From contig JAPTOF010000017.1 of the NCBI GenBank assembly GCA_028554755.1, positions 11,927,501 through 11,991,500 of the forward strand: 64,000 nt of DNA, in the 5' to 3' direction. Position numbers and translations under genes: made by a program. This DNA is from Cordia subcordata (Eukaryota > Streptophyta > Magnoliopsida > Boraginales > Cordiaceae). Under the pieces are notes generated by a model. The model saw only the letters and a program-made list of their open reading frames with translations. It was not told the DNA's origin and searched no databases. Of this stretch, positions 58,648-64,000 are shown piece after piece (position 1 is the first letter of the stretch; each line of letters begins with the position of its first letter).

Positions 58648-59298
58648 GGTTGAAGAGAAAGAAAGTCAGATGGTTTTGCAGTAGTTTGTTTCTGCAGATG
58701 AGCCTGCTATGTGTAGACCATCTCTATATGATTCCACGGAGAAAAAGCCTTTTTTTGTTGGTATTCGAGGAGTATCTTTTGTCAACTAATGTTGCCATAA
58801 GCCAAATTATTCTCCTCAGATTAAAAATATGTTAAATTTATGTTAAAGTTATAAATCTCGTGTCATGGTAGTGCAACTCAACAATATTTTTTCCAAGAAT
58901 AAGTTATTACCAAATTACTCCACCTAACCTTTGAAGTTAACCTTTTTGCTTTTTGTTGTGTGTTTTACAGTGCTGGTATAGTTGACACCTTGTTTTTTCT
59001 CCTATGTGTGTTATTGGTTGTTGCTTTCAGAATGTTACTATTTAATAAAGTTGAAGTTTATGTTGAACCATCAATTAATGATAGATCTTCTAATTTTTTT
59101 TTTTAGGTAATAAGGATGTGACATTTTCGTGCTCTTGTGCAGGTCGCGTTAAATTTGAAAGAAAAGTCCAAACTAAGGATATTCATTTCAGGACTAAAAA
59201 TATTCTAAACTTCTCTATCAAGATTTTGCTTTTCATTTCCAATGTGAAATTAGATTTAAGGGCTTGATATCTTCCGGCGCTAACTCACCCATCCAACA
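58648..59298 (-). promoter_or_regulatory. 5' flank of the P450 gene
   Basis: Upstream of the P450 start. The leader must be short or AT-rich. A CATATAGAG word about 75-85 bp upstream of the ATG (near 58724) could be a weak TATA box. Nothing else is recognised. Confidence 0.3.
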
Positions 59299-59483
59299 AC
59301 ATCGTTCAATATACACCCACCTGGCTTTGCCAGTCTTACCCGGTGCATGGGTCTTGTTGGGTGGTTCATGTACCCGAAGGTTTTCCAACTAGTGGTCGGG
59401 CTCCGCCGGTTTCCGGTGATCGAGCTCCGCTTAGTTGGCTTCCTCCGTTATCAAAAAAAAAAAAAAAAACATCGGTCAATATA
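59299..59483 (+). mobile_element. short poly(A) retroposon with target-site duplication
   Basis: The 15-bp words ACATCGTTCAATATA (59299-59313) and ACATCGGTCAATATA (59469-59483), one mismatch, bound a GC-rich insert of about 140 bp that ends in 17 A residues. This is the mark of LINE-machinery retroposition. The insert contains no A or B box I can defend and no reading frame, so it may be an atypical SINE, a 5'-truncated LINE end or a processed RNA. Confidence 0.75.
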
Positions 59484-60226
59484 AATTTCACACAAAATAT
59501 ATATCACAAATAGATAGTAAAACATTTGATAAAATCTAGAACTTTTATCACATTATTTTCCGTTTGGACAAGTCGCTTTTTTGATATTTCTCAACTTTTA
59601 GACAGCCAAAAAAAAAGAATCTTTTCGGTATGTAAAAGCTCATTTTGCAAATTAGCAACAAAATACATAATTAACTCATTAGGTATCTTAGCAACAATTA
59701 TCTTGGTATCTTCCACAGGGGTTTTACTTTCTAACTAAAATGAAACTCGATAAATTAATTTTTTTTATAAACTGTATTTACACTGTTCTCAATAATGAGG
59801 TTATATTAAAAAAAATTATATCTATATATATAGTTTAAATTTGTGGGAAATGCAGCTTAAAAAAGAGTTTAATGTCAGCACCTATCAATTTGCTAAGTCA
59901 GTATAAATTGAATTATTAATTTGTTGTACTACTAATATTAGATTATTACATTATAATCTATATATATTAAAAAAAAAAAACTTACCATTTTAACGTTACA
60001 TTCTCTCTTCCCAGGACGCACGAATTTGCTACAGCCGTTACCCTCTCCAGACTCAATCTAGAAGTGATCTAAATAAAGGGTTATTTTGTCTTTTGATTCC
60101 TAGCGTTTTCTCTATTTTTGTGCAAATGCTTGCAATGGCTTATAGTCTCTTTGTTTTGCCCTCATTCTTCTATTCATTTTAGGTTCACAGGTCGAGATGT
60201 AACATGCATATCACTGGTGGTTGTAC
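59484..60226. other. AT-rich intergenic DNA, no gene seen
   Basis: Low-complexity AT-rich sequence between the retroposon and the CACTA end. Reading frames are short and look random. Confidence 0.5.
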
Positions 60227-60735
60227 CACTACAAGAAAACCGTGCTTTCGTGACAGAAAATTAGCGAGGACAAAATCCGTCGCTATTAGTTATCGAATAG
60301 TGACAAATTAGTGACGGAATAAAATAAAACAGTTATATAGTATTATATAATAGAAATATTGACAAATTAGTGACAGATTAATAACTAAATTATTGACAGA
60401 AATGATTTCGGTCACAAATCCGTCACCAAAATTGTGACAGCAGTCATAAATCCATCACGGAAATTACATAGTTAAATTGATTTTAGTCACAAATCCATCA
60501 CTAATTTTTAGAATACAAGCCCCTCACAAATCCATCACTAATAGAGGCTGAGAATTCCATCACAGGTCCGTCACAAATTAAATTATGATCTATCGCCAAT
60601 TAGTAAAACACAATTCCATCACTAATCGATCACTAATTGTAACTGATATTTTTGTCCCAAGTTGAATTCCATCAGTGGTCTGTCACAAATTCAATGATCA
60701 CAAATCCAATTTTGTGAGAATCCATCACTAATTTA
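60227..60735 (+). mobile_element. CACTA (En/Spm) transposon end with subterminal repeats
   Basis: CACTACAAGAAAAC (60227-60240) is the canonical terminal repeat of plant CACTA elements. The next 490 bp carry more than ten copies, in both orientations, of an AATCCGTCACTAAT-like word (e.g. GTGACGGA, AATCCATCACTAAT, GTCACAAATCC), the typical subterminal transposase-binding array. I found no matching TTTTCTTGTAGTG end before 64000, so the element is truncated, decayed, or extends beyond the window. Confidence 0.8.
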
Positions 60736-62005
60736 TAAAAAACTAATTATAATGATATTAAAATTTTACTTTTACTAGGATGGTATAAATTAATCAAATT
60801 ATAATTAATAAAACCTTTTTGGTTATAGATCTTTAATAATGTATAAAATAGTAATAAATAAATTGTAATTAATAAACTTATTGGGTTAAAAATCATAATT
60901 TTAAAACTTTTAAGTATATAAATATATACATATAAAAGTTATATACTATAATTATAACAAAACTTGTAGTATTGAAAAAGTGGCATGTGGAACTTCTCTC
61001 TTCTCTCTATTTGAGGGGGAGCCTTCTCATTTTTTCATGTCTAGGGTTCCTCTTGCATTTCTTGCGTTCGTACCGAGCCCATGACACCGGTTTCTTGACT
61101 TGGCCTCGCCCTGGTTCGTGTTCTCTTTCTCTTGTTTGTTTGTTTGTTTTTCTTTTTTTCTAGTTTTGTGTCCCTCGTGTTTGTGTGTTGGTATTTTTCT
61201 TTGGCTACATGCATGGGCGGCTTTGCCTGCATATCTGAGATTTTTTTGTTGACTTATGTGTTGTGGATTTTGTTGGTGTTGTGATGTGCTTCACTGATGC
61301 AAATGAAGGGGCAAACTCGACTGATATGAACCATGTGTGGATCTGTGCTCCTCAAGTGCCAGAAATCCCCCAATTTGTTGCTTCTGGCTCCTTTTCTGAT
61401 TTTGGTTGCAGAGGAGCTTTTCTATGTTGCAAAACTTGCTTATAACCCCTTATATTATAAAGAACGTTACACTGAACCCCAGACTTTTTGCGGTGATTAT
61501 GCAACATTTTTATGACTAAGAGTTATTAGCAACACTTCTTATTACTAAGGGGATATTAGCGAGATTTTAAATCACAAGAGGTTTTTATGCAAATTTAGCA
61601 AAATATAGGATAAAAATGAATGGTACCATGTGACAGTTATCAGCACCTTTTAACTGCACTACAACCAAAGGATATATAGAAACTTTGATCCACCTAAATT
61701 TTAGTGAAACAATGGAAAAGCATTTAGAGCCTGTTGAGCTTTTTTACTGTTGGGGCTTATAAGCCCCAAAATAAGCAGAGCCAAACAGGAAGCGAGCTTG
61801 TTTAGGGACAAATATATTCAGTAGTCAGGAGAAACACTGTTTTTTGCCACAAAGAAGAAAATGAAACTACCGTGTTTTCTTTTGAGACAACCATCATATT
61901 CAGCATATAACAATAGAGCTCTTTGACAGCAATGAAGAATAATCTAGTTTCTCAATTTCTTTGAGACAGACTATGCAAATGTTATCAGAAGACAGCATAG
62001 TGGCA
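60736..62005. other. unassigned region, possible CACTA interior and FAX 3' flank
   Basis: No gene is recognised. Between 60990 and 61440 the base composition is more balanced and two overlapping short frames exist, but they resemble nothing I know. Near 61725-61800 GGGGCTTATAAGCCCC is a perfect short palindrome next to GAGCCAAACAGG, possibly the remnant of another foldback element. The last 150-200 bases should be the 3' untranslated region of the FAX-like gene. Confidence 0.35.
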
Positions 62006-62973
62006 TCATTCAGTCTTGGATGGGAAATGATTTCCTCCAGTGGCAAGCTTGTACAGGAAAAATACAGTCATCACCGCACTGCAAAGGAGAACGAGACAAA
62101 GGTTTTTAAAAATTCTGTCTTCATCATGTTTAAATTGGAAATGGAAAGACAATTATGAAAATGACAGGATTTAAGAATAAGATAGCCAAAGACAGTAACA
62201 TTGAGAAGGAAAGATCATCGCAATATGAGAATGGAAAATGAGCCTAAAGATGTACGAGGTTGTAAAAACTTGGAAAAGAATGCAGTGAAGAGATACTTTG
62301 ATTAGTACAGGAAGCTTGATAACTTCTGAATATTTGTTATCTGTTGCCATCAGTATAACAGTGGATGCAACTGAGAGACATGGAAGCACAACTAGTGTCA
62401 ATCTTCATCCAAACAATCTACAGATGCAAAAGTGGAGACAGCATGAAACTGGAACTTTGCTGGAGGAGAAGTTGAAAGAGTATCACTGTTGAAAGATAGT
62501 TTTCCGGCAACATTGAAATTTCAAATGATGCATGCATGTAATCATCTCACAAATTTTCTGGGTTTTTATCACAGTTATGTCACATGAACTCTTTGAAATG
62601 TTTCCTTTGGCATGAAAACGTGAAACCACGAAAGCTTCAGCTTGAAATAAACAAGCTAGAGCAAAGCTAAGATACAGACACTTGAAGGTTCTGCTCAGGC
62701 AGAATACAGCCTGGTCATATGAATCAAATGATTTTCAATTATTACTTCATTAATCGGATATCAGTTCACTAGAATTGACCGAAGTAGATTGGCGAAAAAC
62801 TATACCAATGAAAAGTACAAAATAATATACATACATAACATGCAACACCAGAAACAGGGAACATGCTTTAGTTTATATCAATTACCTGAGTCCAGCAATA
62901 ATACCAGCAGGCATTATCTTTGAAGTTTGCAAGTAGCGCTGTCCCATTATCCATGTCAGAGCAGCAGCACAGA
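62006..62973 (-). CDS. TMEM14/FAX family membrane protein, last two exons
   Basis: Plant FAX proteins (TMEM14 family, about 110-120 aa in the short ones) export fatty acids from plastids or act in the ER. The exon at 62886-62973 encodes CAAALTWIMGQRYLQTSKIM plus PAGIIAGL, and the exon at 62006-62078 encodes SAVMTVFFLYKLATGGN and a short tail to the TGA at 62006-62008. The phase across the 807-bp intron closes (AG plus T gives Ser). The two segments are the third and fourth membrane helices of the family with the conserved MGQRY and KIMPAG words. The exons for the N-terminal half should lie to the right; I did not find them before 64000. It is most like Arabidopsis FAX5/FAX6/FAX7. Confidence 0.88.
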
Positions 62974-63449
62974 CTGTTGGAAGTCACATAAAAGAGTAAA
63001 TATTTCAGTTTCACTTGTAATGAAAAATGGAATCAACATGACAGAGCAGATAAAGACTAACAATAGATCCCTGTCCAGAATAACATGCAATATTTCTGGT
63101 GCCAAACTACTGGAAAAGTAAGATACTTCTATTTTAACGCGATAGACAGCAAAGATATTTGTAGGACCAAATGAAGAAAAATTGAGAATAAGCAGTACTA
63201 AAAACTGGTCATAGAGACCAGTATGTTATACTCCTTAAGCAATTACTTTCGCTGAATAACTCATGTTAAGCAACCTTGTATATCCATCCTTCTATTTGAT
63301 ACGATAATAATATTTTCCGAAGCGTGTGTTAAGTATATTACTGGGCCCTGATCATGTGGAATCTTCTATATGAGGACTGGTTGGTTGTGTAAGTGTCACG
63401 AGGCTTTGTTATGGGTAGCAAGTGATAGGGATAATGTGCTTAACACTTG
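62974..63449 (-). other. probable intron of the FAX-like gene
   Basis: The exon at 62886-62973 starts after a good acceptor (CCAACAG on the minus strand) with two bases of a split codon, so this stretch is expected to be intron. No exon with family motifs is seen here. Confidence 0.5.
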
Positions 63450-63610
63450 AGTAACATCTGTTTCTACCTATGGATCCTATGCTACTATCTAAATGATATG
63501 GATCTTAAGTATTTGCCTATTGTGGATTTAAGTAACATCTGTTTCTACCTATGGATCCTATGCTACTATCTAAATGATATGGATCTTAAGTATTTGCCTA
63601 TTGTGGATTG
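63450..63610. repeat. 81-bp tandem duplication, copies identical
   Basis: Two copies (63450-63530 and 63531-63610) starting AGTAACATCTGTTTCTACC are identical over the compared 79 bases. Probably intronic in the FAX-like gene. Identity suggests a recent event. Confidence 0.9.
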
Positions 63611-64000
63611 TCAAAAATTGGAAGTTAGCCGCTTACATCTAGTTTGCCCTTTATTATTTAGAGTGAGAAGTTCGGGCACTTGGCTTCAATTCCCTTTCTT
63701 CCCATCAAAATCAGAGTTTCTAAGCCTTTGAGCTACATTTTTCTTAATCCAATGTGAAAGATGAATTCGTAACATCATAAACCCCCCACGGTTCATCTCA
63801 TTAGGACATTTATGCAACAAGTTTTAGCTAACAGCAAAGCTCTAATATCCAAATGGTACTAGATTGAGTAGCTTCCTGCACCAAAGAAGCTCCCATGAGA
63901 ACTAATGCGGTCCGCAATCACAGACAAAAGAATTACTTTTGTTGGTGCATTCAGAGGCTCTATGTGCAAGATCACAGAAAAGATAATCAAAACAAAATGA
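63611..64000. other. window edge, no exon recognised
   Basis: Expected to be intron or 5' part of the FAX-like gene. I looked on the minus strand for the N-terminal helices (FTIPYG, GGLIGY, GSTASL-type words) and did not find them. Confidence 0.4.

Noticed and set aside
60990..61500. Upstream or alternative exons of the FAX-like gene
   Set aside because: The gene is on the minus strand with its stop at 62006, so this region is downstream of it.
61263..61515. Two overlapping plus-strand frames of 60 codons
   Set aside because: The base composition is coding-like for about 180 bp, but there is no similarity I recognise, no splice partner and no conserved motif.
61725..61800. Fifth MITE copy around GGGGCTTATAAGCCCC
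   Set aside because: The palindrome is perfect but short, and the outer ends do not match the GGGCTTGTTTGGATTGG family well.

Overview
This is nuclear DNA from a flowering plant, almost certainly a eudicot. The sequence is AT-rich, genes are split by GT-AG introns of 80 bp to 1.4 kb, and the mobile elements are plant types (Ty1/copia, a tRNA-derived SINE, PIF/Harbinger-like MITEs, a CACTA end). I cannot name the species.

Layout. 452-6880 (-) is a 12-exon ARID-domain plus HSP20-like protein of the Arabidopsis ARID5/ARID6 type. 7.3 kb away, head to head, lies the uninterrupted gene for DEAD-box helicase RH42/Prp5 (14206-17688, +). The gap is mostly a decayed LTR element (8350-13602). 18821-27536 (-) is the 12-exon plant organellar DNA polymerase I. 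30079-33263 (-) is a receptor-like cytoplasmic kinase of the PBL type. 34737-36896 (-) is an intronless plant-mobile-domain (PMD) gene. 39779-42130 (+) is the 7-exon ESCRT-II subunit VPS22/SNF8. 44240-50109 (+) is a 7-exon secreted protein whose motifs look like a permuted papain-fold (YiiX/NlpC-P60-like) enzyme. 50315-55770 is a SINE split by a defective copia element. 56495-58647 (-) is a 4-exon CYP716-type cytochrome P450. 59299-59483 is a short poly(A) retroposon. 60227 starts a CACTA transposon end. 62006-62973 (-) holds the last two exons of a TMEM14/FAX protein whose 5' exons lie beyond the window.

The genes do not form one pathway. They cover chromatin binding, splicing, organellar DNA replication, receptor-proximal signalling, endosomal sorting, secretion and terpenoid oxidation. 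Several neighbours match Arabidopsis gene order as I remember it (ARID6-RH42; POLIB-PBL23-FAX6; VPS22 with its neighbour), so this looks like a conserved ancestral block, partly opened up by transposons. Coding structures were rebuilt by hand: all exon phases close, and all introns are GT-AG except one GC-AG intron in the polymerase. Untranslated regions and promoters are only estimated.

The most rewarding targets are the uncharacterised secreted papain-fold candidate, the nested SINE/copia locus, the four-copy MITE family that sits mostly in introns, and the GC-AG intron that begins right after the polymerase exonuclease DxE motif.
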